From: Flavobacterium fontis
GTDB lineage: Bacteria > Bacteroidota > Bacteroidia > Flavobacteriales > Flavobacteriaceae
Length of the DNA stretch: 64,000 bases
Direction of reading: 5' to 3'
NCBI RefSeq assembly: GCF_900129405.1
Contig: NZ_FQVQ01000001.1
Span: forward strand, 248,001-312,000
The translations under genes and the position numbers were made by a program. The notes beneath the pieces were generated by a model. That model saw nothing but the letters and a program-made list of their open reading frames with translations. It did not search any database and had not been told where the DNA came from. This document shows, one piece after another, positions 43,843 to 54,317 of this stretch; position 1 is the stretch's first letter; each line of letters starts with the position of its first letter.

Positions 43843-45690
43843 ATGTGTGGAATTGTAGGCTACATTGGACATCGCGAAGCGTATCCTATTGTAATAAAAG
43901 GCTTAAAGCGTCTAGAATACAGAGGGTACGATAGTGCCGGTGTGATGCTGTATGATGGTACGGATTTAAAAATTAGTAAGACCAAAGGAAAAGTTTCCGA
44001 CTTGGAAGCGCGTTCCCAACAGGAAATTACGACCAACGGAACCATTGGAATGGGCCATACCCGTTGGGCAACCCATGGAGTGCCTAATGACGTCAACTCA
44101 CACCCCCATTTGTCCAACTCGGGCAATTTGGCTATTATCCACAATGGAATTATCGAAAACTATGAGCCTTTAAAAAAAGAGCTTATCAAACGAGGCTACA
44201 CTTTTACCTCGGATACAGATACTGAAGTTTTGGTCAATTTGATTGAAGATGTTCAGAAAAAAGATGGACTAAAATTAGGGAAAGCTGTGCAAGTCGCCTT
44301 AAACCAAGTGGTTGGAGCCTATGCCATTTGCGTTTTTGATAAAAATAAACCCGACGAAATTGTGGTTGCCCGTTTGGGAAGTCCATTGGCTATTGGAGTG
44401 GGTGAAAGCGAGTATTTTATCGCGTCTGATGCTTCGCCATTTATCGAATATACGTCCAATGCCATCTATCTTGAGGATGAAGAAATGGCGATTGTACGTT
44501 TACATAAGCCGTTGAAAATTCGCAAAATTAAAGATGATTCGTTGGTAGACCCTTATGTTCAAGAGTTGCAAATGAATTTGGAGCAAATTGAAAAAGGAGG
44601 TTACGATCACTTTATGCTAAAAGAAATTTACGAGCAGCCCAATGTGATTAAAGATACCTACCGTGGACGTCTTCACGCTTCAACCGGTTTGATTCAAATG
44701 GCTGGGGTGGAAGATAATTTAGAGAAATTTTTGAATGCCGATCGCATTTTGATTATTGCCTGTGGAACTTCTTGGCATGCGGGATTGGTTGCAGAATATA
44801 TTATCGAAGAATTTGCGCGAATTCCTGTGGAAGTCGAATATGCATCCGAATTCCGCTATCGCAATCCAATCATTACACCCAAAGATGTCGTAATTGCTAT
44901 TTCACAATCAGGAGAAACGGCTGACACCTTGGCCGCCATTAAATTGGCTAAAGAAAAAGGAGCATTTGTGTTTGGGGTTTGTAATGTTGTTGGTTCCTCT
45001 ATTTCTCGTGAGACAAATGGCGGTGCTTATACGCATGCGGGACCTGAAATCGGGGTGGCTTCCACGAAAGCTTTTACCACACAAATCACTGTACTTACCA
45101 TGATTGCGTTGCGTTTGGCGAAAGCAAAAGGAACACTTTCTAATTCCGATTACTTCCGTTATTTGCAAGAGTTGGAGTTGATTCCCGAAAAAGTAGCCGA
45201 AGCGTTACATTCGAATACGATTTCAAAAGAGATCGCTGAAATCTATAAAGATGCTTCTAACTGTTTGTATTTAGGTCGTGGGTATAATTTCCCAGTAGCT
45301 TTGGAAGGGGCACTCAAGTTAAAAGAGATTTCATACATCCATGCCGAAGGGTATCCTGCCGCCGAAATGAAGCACGGCCCCATCGCTTTGATTGATGAAA
45401 AAATGCCTGTGGTGGTTATTGCACCAAAGCAAGGGCATTATGACAAAATTGTAAGTAACATTCAAGAAATTAAATCCCGAAGCGGTAAAATTATTGCTAT
45501 TGTAACTAAAGGGGATGTTCAGGTAAAAGAATTGGCCGATCACGTGATTGAAATTCCAGAAACATCAGATGCTTTATCACCCTTAATTACGACCATTCCT
45601 TTGCAGTTATTATCCTATCATATCGCTGTTTTACGCGGTTGCAATGTCGATCAACCTCGTAATTTGGCGAAATCGGTGACTGTGGAGTAA
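43843..45690 (+). CDS. glmS: Glutamine-fructose-6-phosphate aminotransferase GlmS (615 aa)
   Basis: Makes glucosamine-6-phosphate, the first step towards UDP-GlcNAc for peptidoglycan and lipid A. The mature N-terminus would be Cys2 (MCGIVGYIG), the glutaminase nucleophile. Glutaminase marks include RWATHGVPN and HNGIIENYE. Two SIS sugar-isomerase domains follow (about 290-420 and 460-590; ACGTSWHAG, SQSGETADT, YIHAEGYPAAEMKHGP). The end is the conserved NVDQPRNLAKSVTVE. No ribozyme was recognised upstream. A terminator follows. Confidence 0.98.
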   Translation: MCGIVGYIGHREAYPIVIKGLKRLEYRGYDSAGVMLYDGTDLKISKTKGKVSDLEARSQQEITTNGTIGMGHTRWATHGVPNDVNSHPHLSNSGNLAIIHNGIIENYEPLKKELIKRGYTFTSDTDTEVLVNLIEDVQKKDGLKLGKAVQVALNQVVGAYAICVFDKNKPDEIVVARLGSPLAIGVGESEYFIASDASPFIEYTSNAIYLEDEEMAIVRLHKPLKIRKIKDDSLVDPYVQELQMNLEQIEKGGYDHFMLKEIYEQPNVIKDTYRGRLHASTGLIQMAGVEDNLEKFLNADRILIIACGTSWHAGLVAEYIIEEFARIPVEVEYASEFRYRNPIITPKDVVIAISQSGETADTLAAIKLAKEKGAFVFGVCNVVGSSISRETNGGAYTHAGPEIGVASTKAFTTQITVLTMIALRLAKAKGTLSNSDYFRYLQELELIPEKVAEALHSNTISKEIAEIYKDASNCLYLGRGYNFPVALEGALKLKEISYIHAEGYPAAEMKHGPIALIDEKMPVVVIAPKQGHYDKIVSNIQEIKSRSGKIIAIVTKGDVQVKELADHVIEIPETSDALSPLITTIPLQLLSYHIAVLRGCNVDQPRNLAKSVTVE

Positions 45691-45720
45691 TTAATTTGCT
45701 ACAAAACAATACTTTTTATA

Positions 45721-45748
45721 AAAGCAGGATTTAGGTCCTGCTTTTTTT
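45721..45748 (+). terminator. Terminator of the glmS unit
   Basis: Nine-bp stem AAAGCAGGA/TCCTGCTTT with a six-base loop and a run of seven T residues, 31 bases after the glmS stop. Confidence 0.92.
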
Positions 45749-45872
45749 GTATTCATGATAAATCAAAGAAAACGTTGTAGATTCTTCATACATTGCTCGT
45801 TTAAGGCTGGTAAAAATTAAAATTGTTTAACGACTTTGTGTTAAAATATCCCAATAAATTGAAGTTAATGAA

Positions 45873-45892
45873 AAATTATGCGCGCATAATTT
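45873..45892. promoter_or_regulatory. Perfect 20-bp palindrome, candidate operator
   Basis: AAATTATGCGCGCATAATTT is its own reverse complement over all 20 bases. It lies 55 bases before the TonB receptor start, in the 256-base gap after glmS, where a promoter is expected. The site would suit a dimeric repressor or activator. A weak TATTTTGG promoter-like box lies just downstream (about 45911). Confidence 0.6.
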
Positions 45893-45946
45893 ATAATATC
45901 AAAATTATTCGTATTTTGGCTACTTAAACCAACAAAATATAATCAA

Positions 45947-48799
45947 ATGAGGATTTATCATCTTTTTGTAACGCTGTTGTTCTGTGCGGTGACTTTTGCA
46001 CAAACAACCATTACAGGTTCGGTAAAAGACAGTAAAAACGAACCCATACCTGGGGCAAATGTTAAAGTAGCGGGAGAGTCTGCCGCGGCTGTAACAGATG
46101 CTGACGGTAAGTTTACCTTGAAAACGTCCAAAAAACCTCCTTTTACCCTTGAAATCTCTAGCATTGGTTTTGCCACGCAAAAGGTTCAAGTAACGTCTGC
46201 TTCCCAAAAAGTGGATGCTGTGTTGCAAAATGAGGATACACGATTGGATGAAATTGTAATTTCAGCGTCTAGAACACCTGAGCGCATTCGGGAATCTCCT
46301 GTAACAATCGAGCGTATGACGGTGAAAGACATCAAGCGTTCGGCGTCACCTACTTTTTATGATGGTTTAGAAAACCTTAAAGAGGTGCACATGAATACGA
46401 GTAGTATGTCGTTTAAGTCAATAAACACCCGTGGATTTGCTACGGTGGCCAATACACGTTTCATGCAGTTGGTCGATGGAATGGACAACTCTTCTCCGTT
46501 GTTGAACTTCGTATTGGGGAACTTAATTGGTATATCTGAAATTGATGTGCAAAGCGTGGAATTACTACCTGGGGCTTCTTCTGCATTGTATGGAGCTAAC
46601 GCGTTCAACGGTATTTTATTCATGACTAGTAAGAGTCCTTTTACAAGTCAAGGGGTTTCCGCGTATGTGAAGTATGGTCAAACCAGTCAGCGTGCTGCAG
46701 GAACTAATGAATATGCCGACTATGGTGTGCGTGTGGCGCATGCGTTCAACAAGAATTTTGCAGCGAAAGCCAACTTTTCATTTATGACAGGAACCGATTG
46801 GTTTGCCACAGATTACCGCGACATAGATTTAGTTAACAATGTAGGTTTAGATCGTTCTTTCCACAACTACAACGGGATCAATGTTTATGGTGATGAGGCT
46901 TCAACTAATTTACGTGGTGTGGCTACAGGACTTTTGAATGCAGGCGCAATTACACCCGCGCAGTTTTCGGTTTTCCAACAAATCTTACCGAATTATAATG
47001 TAAGCCGTACAGGATACAACGAAGTTGATTTGACCGATAACAAAGTCAAAAATGCTAAAGTTGACTTCTCGTTACATTTCAAACCTTGGGGTGATGATAA
47101 TGAAATCATTTGGCAAAGTAAATTTGGCTTTGGAAATACGGTATACCAAGGAGCGAACCGTTATTATTTGAACGGTTTCTTCATGCAACAACACAAATTA
47201 GAATTTAAAGGGAAAAACTATTTCGTTCGTGGATATTTCACTACTGAAGACGGTGGAAACTCTTACGACATGTTGTTTACGGGATTAAACGTAAACCGCC
47301 AGTGGAAATCCGATGCACAGTGGTTTGGTCAATACGCTGGAGCGTACGTTCAGTCTACATTGGCGGGAGCGACACCTGCACAAGCACATGCTGCGGCTCG
47401 CGGGGTAGCGGATACAGGGCGTTTGATTCCAGGCACACCTGAATTCCAAGCTGCATTCAACCGCGTTATTGCAGATCCAAATGTACTTACAGGATCACGA
47501 TTGGTAGATGACTCTAAATTGTATCACTCCGATGCGAATTACAACTTCAAAGACCTGGTTAAGTTTGCAGAAATTCAAGTCGGGGGATCTTTCCGTATGT
47601 ATGAGTTGAACTCTTTGGGTCGTATTTACACCGATAAAGGTACAGATATCTTATACCGTGAATACGGAATTTATACGCAAATCCAAAAGAAATTCATGGA
47701 TGATCGTTTGAAGTTTACCGGGTCTATTCGTTATGATAAGTCACAAAATTTTGATGGAGATTATTCACCACGTTTATCGTTGGTATACTCGGCAGGTGAG
47801 CAACGTAACCACAATTTCCGTGCTTCATTCCAAACCGGTTTCCGTAACCCAACCACGCAAGACCAATATATCGGGTTTAACGTAGGAAGTGCGGTGTTAT
47901 TAGGTTCTGCTCCCGATAACTTAGACCGTTATACTGAAACCTTACCGATTACTTCTGCTTCAGGGCAAGCCATCGTGGGTGGTACTTCTACAACCATTAA
48001 CGGTAACAATGCTTATTTCAATTCGTACACTGCTGCATCAGCGGCGCAATTTGCAGCTTTAGCGGGAACCGATCCTGTGGCAGCTTCTGCTTTGTTGCGT
48101 AGAGCGAATGTAAGTTTGGTACAACCAGAAACAGTGAAAGCTTTTGAATTAGGATACCGTGGTCAAATTAAAAATTTATCGTATGACATTACGGGATACT
48201 ATAATATCTACAACGACTTTATTGGAAACGTAAACGTAGTAACTCCACTATACGGGGTGGCTCAAGATGCTCCCAACCCATTAGCGGGTCCTACCGATAC
48301 AGGAGCTCAGTCAATTGATGCTTTGGCAACAGGAAATACACGTGTTTTCCAATTGTATACAAATACAGGTGTTGAAGTTCGTTCACTTGGTTTTGGGGCT
48401 GGATTCAACTATCGTTTGCCTAAAAACTTCGAGTTTAGTGCCAACTACAACTTTGCGGAATTTGATTATGATCAAGATCAAGACCCTGGATTTGAAGCAG
48501 GTTTTAACACCCCTAAACACCGTGTTAAAGCGAGCATCAGCAATGATAATTTGTTTAAAAACTTTGGATTCAGCATCAGCGGCCGTTGGAATACCGGGTA
48601 CCGTTGGGAATCAACTTTCGTAGACGGGTGGATTGATGAAGCAACTGTATTTGATGCGCAAATCAACTACAACATACCAAAGTTGAAATCGGTTCTAAAA
48701 ATCGGAGCTACTAATATCTTAGGTAACGAATACCAACAAGTATTAGGAGCCGGATTTATCGGAAGTCAATATTTTGCTTCTTTAACCATCAATCCTTAA
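45947..48799 (+). CDS. TonB-dependent receptor with carboxypeptidase-like N-domain (950 aa)
   Basis: An outer-membrane active transporter driven by TonB. A signal peptide covers residues 1-18. A CarboxypepD-regulatory-like domain lies at about 22-97 (TGSVKDSKNEPIPGANVKV). The plug follows at about 105-225 (DEIVISASRTPERIRESPV, INTRGFATVANTRFMQLVDGM, VELLPGASSALYGANAFNGIL). The rest is the beta-barrel, with the terminal aromatic-rich strand. The substrate is not evident. The SGNH-hydrolase lipoprotein gene follows after 23 bases, so the pair probably binds, hydrolyses and imports an ester-containing compound (inferred). A 20-bp palindrome lies upstream. Confidence 0.94.
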   Translation: MRIYHLFVTLLFCAVTFAQTTITGSVKDSKNEPIPGANVKVAGESAAAVTDADGKFTLKTSKKPPFTLEISSIGFATQKVQVTSASQKVDAVLQNEDTRLDEIVISASRTPERIRESPVTIERMTVKDIKRSASPTFYDGLENLKEVHMNTSSMSFKSINTRGFATVANTRFMQLVDGMDNSSPLLNFVLGNLIGISEIDVQSVELLPGASSALYGANAFNGILFMTSKSPFTSQGVSAYVKYGQTSQRAAGTNEYADYGVRVAHAFNKNFAAKANFSFMTGTDWFATDYRDIDLVNNVGLDRSFHNYNGINVYGDEASTNLRGVATGLLNAGAITPAQFSVFQQILPNYNVSRTGYNEVDLTDNKVKNAKVDFSLHFKPWGDDNEIIWQSKFGFGNTVYQGANRYYLNGFFMQQHKLEFKGKNYFVRGYFTTEDGGNSYDMLFTGLNVNRQWKSDAQWFGQYAGAYVQSTLAGATPAQAHAAARGVADTGRLIPGTPEFQAAFNRVIADPNVLTGSRLVDDSKLYHSDANYNFKDLVKFAEIQVGGSFRMYELNSLGRIYTDKGTDILYREYGIYTQIQKKFMDDRLKFTGSIRYDKSQNFDGDYSPRLSLVYSAGEQRNHNFRASFQTGFRNPTTQDQYIGFNVGSAVLLGSAPDNLDRYTETLPITSASGQAIVGGTSTTINGNNAYFNSYTAASAAQFAALAGTDPVAASALLRRANVSLVQPETVKAFELGYRGQIKNLSYDITGYYNIYNDFIGNVNVVTPLYGVAQDAPNPLAGPTDTGAQSIDALATGNTRVFQLYTNTGVEVRSLGFGAGFNYRLPKNFEFSANYNFAEFDYDQDQDPGFEAGFNTPKHRVKASISNDNLFKNFGFSISGRWNTGYRWESTFVDGWIDEATVFDAQINYNIPKLKSVLKIGATNILGNEYQQVLGAGFIGSQYFASLTINP

Positions 48800-48822
48800 T
48801 TTAAATTAAAACATTCGATCTC

Positions 48823-50376
48823 ATGATAAAGAATTATAAATGGTTGTTTTTGGTAGCACTTACCTTTACAGCATGTAGTAGCGACGATGATCCAGTAGCC
48901 GATGCCAATTCATCTGATGGACTTCCATTAACAGCGGGAACGGCTAATTTTTCAAAGTTTGTCGCTTTAGGAAACTCACTTACAGCAGGATTTTCTGATA
49001 ATGCCTTGTTTATTGAAGGACAAAAAGGTTCTTACCCCAACTTGATGGCGCAAAAATTTGCTTTAGTTGGTGGAGGAGAATTTAAGGTGCCTTATATGAA
49101 TGATAATGTGGGGGGACTTTTATTAGGTGGAACCCCAATTCAAGGAACACGTTTGTTCTTCAACGGAACAGCTCCAGTAAATGTGTCAGGAGTACCTTCT
49201 ACGGAGGTGACCAATGTGTTAACAGGTCCTTTCAATAATATGGGGATTCCCGGAGCCAAAAGTTTCCACCTGTTAGCCAACGGGTATGGGAATGCAGCAG
49301 GCGTACTTACGGGTCAAGCCAATCCGTATTATGTGCGGTTTGCAAGTAGTCCAACCTCCAATGTTTTGGCAGATGCCGTGGCGCAAAGTCCCACATTTTT
49401 CTCACTTTGGATAGGAAACAATGATGTGCTTGCCTACGCCACTTCAGGAGGTTCGGGAGTGAATCAAGCTGGAAATACAAACCCAGCTACGTATGGAAGC
49501 AACGATATTACCGACCCTAATGTATTTGCTAGTGTCTATACCACCTTAGTAGATGGTCTTACAACCAACGGGGCGAAAGGCGTAGTGGCTAACATTCCAG
49601 ATGTTACCGCAGTTCCTTTTTTCACTACGGTTCCCACTAATCCAATACCAGGATTGCCAGCGGCTAATGCTGGTCAATTGAATTTATTGTTTGGAGCAGT
49701 GAACCAAATTACTACCGCTATCGGTCAACCTAACCGTTTTCAAACGTTAGTGGCTGATGATGGAAATGCAGCTACCGTAGAAAACAATCCGTTGTTAATT
49801 CAAGATGAAACTCTCGTCGATTTGTCAGCAGCAATTACCAATGCACTGACTCCAGTTCTTGGGCCAACTACAGCAACTTTTGTAGGAGGATTATATGGAA
49901 GAGCGCGTCATGCTCGAAATACAGCGGGTTCTCGTGATTATATTTTGTTATCGGCACGTGGGGTAATTGGTACAACTACCACTAGTGCTCCAGCGCCGTT
50001 CAACACGGTTGGGGTTTCTTTCCCAATGCAAGATAATACTACGTTGACAGCGGCTGAAGCGGCTGAAGTAAAAACGGCTACAACAGCCTTCAACAATTCT
50101 ATTGCAGCTATTGCTTCTTCCAAAGGGTTAGCCTTTGTAGATGCCAATACACTTCTGAACCAAGTAGCAACAACAGGAATTTCTCGTGACGGCTTTACAG
50201 TTCGTTCAACGTATGTGACAGGAGGAGGATTCTCGTTAGATGGAGTACATCCAAGCCCAAGAGGATACGGTTTAATTGCCAACGAATTTTTAAAAGCAAT
50301 TAACACGACGTACGGCTCTAATTTCAAAGGGTATAACCTCGGTGATTTCCGCATTTTGTTCCCAGCGAGTTTATAG
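48823..50376 (+). CDS. SGNH/GDSL-family hydrolase lipoprotein (517 aa)
   Basis: A lipoprotein signal ends at C18 (TFTAC), followed by acidic residues (SSDDD), which favour surface export in Bacteroidetes. The SGNH blocks are visible: block I FVALGNSLTAG with nucleophile S52, block III IGNNDVLAYA, and block V DGVHPSPRGYGLIAN with Asp and His. It is longer than simple GDSL esterases because of extra Gly/Ala/Thr-rich insertions. It probably cleaves acyl or acetyl esters. It forms a pair with the TonB receptor and is followed by a terminator. Confidence 0.9.
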   Translation: MIKNYKWLFLVALTFTACSSDDDPVADANSSDGLPLTAGTANFSKFVALGNSLTAGFSDNALFIEGQKGSYPNLMAQKFALVGGGEFKVPYMNDNVGGLLLGGTPIQGTRLFFNGTAPVNVSGVPSTEVTNVLTGPFNNMGIPGAKSFHLLANGYGNAAGVLTGQANPYYVRFASSPTSNVLADAVAQSPTFFSLWIGNNDVLAYATSGGSGVNQAGNTNPATYGSNDITDPNVFASVYTTLVDGLTTNGAKGVVANIPDVTAVPFFTTVPTNPIPGLPAANAGQLNLLFGAVNQITTAIGQPNRFQTLVADDGNAATVENNPLLIQDETLVDLSAAITNALTPVLGPTTATFVGGLYGRARHARNTAGSRDYILLSARGVIGTTTTSAPAPFNTVGVSFPMQDNTTLTAAEAAEVKTATTAFNNSIAAIASSKGLAFVDANTLLNQVATTGISRDGFTVRSTYVTGGGFSLDGVHPSPRGYGLIANEFLKAINTTYGSNFKGYNLGDFRILFPASL

Positions 50377-50396
50377 TCGCAACACCCTAATACATC

Positions 50397-50426
50397 AAAA
50401 CCATCGGTATTCCCGGTGGTTTTTTG
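50397..50426 (+). terminator. Terminator behind the SGNH hydrolase gene
   Basis: Stem AAAACCATCGG/CCGGTGGTTTT (one T-G pair) with a five-base loop, followed by T residues, 20 bases after the stop codon. Confidence 0.88.
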
Positions 50427-50505
50427 TTTTCTATAGAATTCATGATGGTTGGGGCAATGCACTTCGAAAAAATCAAAAAAGGGTTAAAAAAATCGGTTTT
50501 TTGTA

Positions 50506-50535
50506 TTGATTTTCTATTTGTAAAACCTATCTTTG
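50506..50535 (+). promoter_or_regulatory. Bacteroidetes-type promoter of atpD
   Basis: TTG at 50506-50508, a 19-base spacer and TATCTTTG at 50528-50535: an exact match to the -33/-7 pattern of Bacteroidetes housekeeping promoters. It is 61 bases upstream of the atpD ATG. Confidence 0.8.
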
Positions 50536-50593
50536 CACTCGAAAAAAAACCGACGTTTTTTCAAATCTAATTCGCTATTAAATAAATACATAA

Positions 50594-52108
<1,515 letters not shown>

Positions 52109-52146
52109 TTGAGTAGCCAGTGTACAGTCGCAGTTAACAGTACTGC

Positions 52147-52177
52147 ACTAATCACTAATTACTAATCACTAATCACT
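52147..52177. repeat. Seven-base tandem repeat between atpD and atpC
   Basis: Four and a half copies of ACTAATC (one copy with final T) end 6 bases before the atpC ATG. Such short arrays change copy number by slippage and lie here where the atpC ribosome binding region would be. Confidence 0.7.
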
Positions 52178-52183
52178 CAAGTT

Positions 52184-52465
52184 ATGATTTTAGAAATAGT
52201 ATCACCCGAAGCTACGTTGTTCAAAGGAGAAGTTACCTCAGTAACGCTTCCTGGAGTAGATGGATCGTTCCAACTCTTAAACAACCACGCTCCCATCGTT
52301 TCGATTTTGAAAGATGGTGCTGTGAAAATTACAGCAACTTCGTTCAACTTTGAGGAAACTGTAAAAGGTCGTTTTACCAAAATTAACGACCAAAACTACA
52401 GCTTGTCCATCAACTCAGGAACCATCGAAATGAAAGACAATAAAGTTATTGTATTGGCCGACTAA
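52184..52465 (+). CDS. atpC: ATP synthase F1 epsilon subunit, short form (93 aa)
   Basis: Central-stalk subunit. The whole protein corresponds to the N-terminal beta-sandwich (MILEIVSPEATLFKGEVTSVTLPGVDGSFQLLNNHAPIV). The C-terminal pair of helices that inhibits ATP hydrolysis in Escherichia coli (about 40 further residues) is missing. The gene ends in a natural stop followed by a terminator, so this is probably the normal form in this lineage. Confidence 0.95.
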   Translation: MILEIVSPEATLFKGEVTSVTLPGVDGSFQLLNNHAPIVSILKDGAVKITATSFNFEETVKGRFTKINDQNYSLSINSGTIEMKDNKVIVLAD

Positions 52466-52487
52466 TAGCGACCCTTACAAATCCTCT

Positions 52488-52519
52488 AAACCCGATGCAG
52501 CTTTGTGTCGGGTTTTTTT
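52488..52519 (+). terminator. Terminator of atpDC
   Basis: Eight-bp stem AAACCCGA/TCGGGTTT with a 12-base loop and a run of seven T residues, 22 bases after the atpC stop. Confidence 0.85.
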
Positions 52520-52527
52520 ATGAGGAG

Positions 52528-52618
52528 TTCTTCCTTGGCAGGTATATATTTCAGGCTCTCTGCTGCGACCTGACTGCCGAAATAAGGCAGTTCCGGGCTA
52601 AATCACGTATATTTGAGG
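52528..52618. other. Intergenic element with hairpin before the biotin cluster
   Basis: After the atpC terminator, a G+C-richer stretch contains the hairpin ACTGCC/GGCAGT with a seven-base loop (52573-52591), no T-run, then TATATTTG (52608-52615), which fits the -7 promoter consensus 19 bases before the next ATG. The hairpin stretch looks like a dispersed element or structured RNA. Which one cannot be decided here. Confidence 0.4.
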
Positions 52619-52634
52619 TAACAATTTTCTAAAA

Positions 52635-53177
52635 ATGAAATCCCAAACAGATCCCATTGTAAAAATCAACTCGGGTAATCGTAAGTTCTACGAACAATTT
52701 CTTGCCGCTGTTTTTTTTACAATAACTGCTTTTACTTTATTTCGGTTGCTTTATGCTTTATGGATTAAAGATTCAAAAGCCATTGGGGATTCACTTGTTG
52801 AATGTGTCAAGTTTGGTTCAATTGGGATTTCTGGCGGAATATTTTTTTTAAAAACTAAAGATGTTTTACTAAATACGGATACTCACGAGATTGTATATCA
52901 ATACTCGGTTGGTCCATTTTCTAAAATTGTAAAAGTCAAATCGACGCCCTTTGAATATATAGCTGTTTTTAAAAATGAGGGTTATCTTTTTGAAACGAAT
53001 CTATGGTGTGAAGGGAATAAGCATTTTCAAATGTTTATTTTTGAAAACTCCAAAGAAGCATTCAATTTTGGGAAAATTGTGGCCGAAAAGTTAAATATAG
53101 ATTTGTTGGATGCAACAGAATATGGGAATAACCAATGGGTAGAACGCGATGAAATTACCGGCGAATTTAAAATCTAA
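52635..53177 (+). CDS. Membrane protein of unknown function (180 aa)
   Basis: Two hydrophobic segments near the N-terminus (about residues 22-44 and 60-72) are followed by a soluble C-terminal domain of about 100 residues with beta-rich character (HEIVYQYSVGPFSKIVKVKS, NLWCEGNKHFQMFIFENSKEAFNFG) resembling PH-like or YcxB-like membrane-attached domains. No family is firmly recognised. Its end overlaps the bioF start by 29 bases in another frame. A functional link to biotin synthesis is not evident. Confidence 0.8.
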   Translation: MKSQTDPIVKINSGNRKFYEQFLAAVFFTITAFTLFRLLYALWIKDSKAIGDSLVECVKFGSIGISGGIFFLKTKDVLLNTDTHEIVYQYSVGPFSKIVKVKSTPFEYIAVFKNEGYLFETNLWCEGNKHFQMFIFENSKEAFNFGKIVAEKLNIDLLDATEYGNNQWVERDEITGEFKI

Positions 53178-54309
53178 ACTCCACCACCGCCAAGCGGCAA
53201 ATGCCTTGCGCCAATTACCCGTTTATGGGAATCGGTTGGACTTTGCTTCCAATGATTATTTGGGATTTGCACAAAATGCCGCCTTGTTTGATGCCGTACA
53301 TGATTTTCTGATCTCCCGAAATAGCAAAACCAATGGCGCTACCGGCTCGCGTTTAATTTCGGGAAACCATTCGTTATATTCAGAAACAGAAGCAGCCATT
53401 GCTCAATTTCATCAAGCGGAATCGGCTCTGATTTTCAATTCGGGTTATGATGCCAATGTGGGCTTTTTTAGTGCCGTGCCCCAACGCGGTGATGTTATTT
53501 TGTATGACGAACTCTGCCATGCCTCCATTCGGGATGGTTTGCAAATGAGCAAAGCCAAATCCTATAAGTTCACTCACAACGATCCCGAAGAGCTGCAACA
53601 ATCTCTTGAAAAATGGAATTCCAAACGCACGGCTGAAAATCACTTCGAAATCTATGTTGCACTCGAAACGGTCTATTCCATGGATGGTGATACGCCGCCG
53701 CTGGAAGAAATTGTCCTACTTTGCGAACAGTACAATGCCTATCTTGTAGTTGACGAAGCCCATGCTTTGGGAGTTATGGGGGAACACGGTGAAGGTGTCG
53801 TGCAGTATCTCAACCTACAATCTCGTATTTTTGCCCGTATCGTTACGTTTGGCAAAGGCTTGGGCTGCCACGGCGCTGCGGTATTGGGTTCTCAAGAATT
53901 GCAGTCGTATTTGGTCAATTTTGCCCGAAGTTTTATTTATACTACCGGTTTGTCTCCGCATGCCGTAGCGACCATTCACGTGGCTTATCAGTTTTTGCAA
54001 CGCGAACAAGCCACCGTGCAAGCGCTACAAACCCGCATTGTGCACATGAATCAAGAAATTAAGCGCCTCGGACTCCAACCGCTATTCGTGTATTCCAAGT
54101 CGGCGATCCATTGTGCAATTATTCCGGGTAATGATAAAGTTCGCGCAATCGCTCAATCGTTACAAGAGGCCGGATTTGAGGTCAAACCCATACTTTCCCC
54201 AACCGTTCCCGAGGGACAAGAGCGCCTTCGATTTTGTTTGCATGCGTTCACGCCGTTGGAATCGATTTCTGCAGTTCTCGAACGGCTAGCCAACACTATA
54301 TTTCAATAG
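53149..54309 (+). CDS. bioF: 8-amino-7-oxononanoate synthase BioF (386 aa)
   Basis: A PLP enzyme that condenses pimeloyl thioester with alanine, the first step of the biotin ring pathway. Marks are DFASNDYLGFA, NGATGSRLISGNHSLYSETE, VDEAHALGVMGEHG and the PLP lysine K236 in TFGKGLGCHGAAV. The ATG at 53149 gives the normal N-terminus and length, although it overlaps the upstream gene by 29 bases. The close relatives that make 2-amino-3-ketobutyrate are less likely given bioD and bioA downstream. Confidence 0.93.
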   Translation: MKLPANLKSKLHHRQAANALRQLPVYGNRLDFASNDYLGFAQNAALFDAVHDFLISRNSKTNGATGSRLISGNHSLYSETEAAIAQFHQAESALIFNSGYDANVGFFSAVPQRGDVILYDELCHASIRDGLQMSKAKSYKFTHNDPEELQQSLEKWNSKRTAENHFEIYVALETVYSMDGDTPPLEEIVLLCEQYNAYLVVDEAHALGVMGEHGEGVVQYLNLQSRIFARIVTFGKGLGCHGAAVLGSQELQSYLVNFARSFIYTTGLSPHAVATIHVAYQFLQREQATVQALQTRIVHMNQEIKRLGLQPLFVYSKSAIHCAIIPGNDKVRAIAQSLQEAGFEVKPILSPTVPEGQERLRFCLHAFTPLESISAVLERLANTIFQ

Positions 54310-54317
54310 GAGCAGGA

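Noticed and set aside
49938-50462. Minus-strand open frame of 174 residues over the SGNH hydrolase end
   Set aside because: It spans the hydrolase catalytic block and the terminator. The product has no protein-like features.
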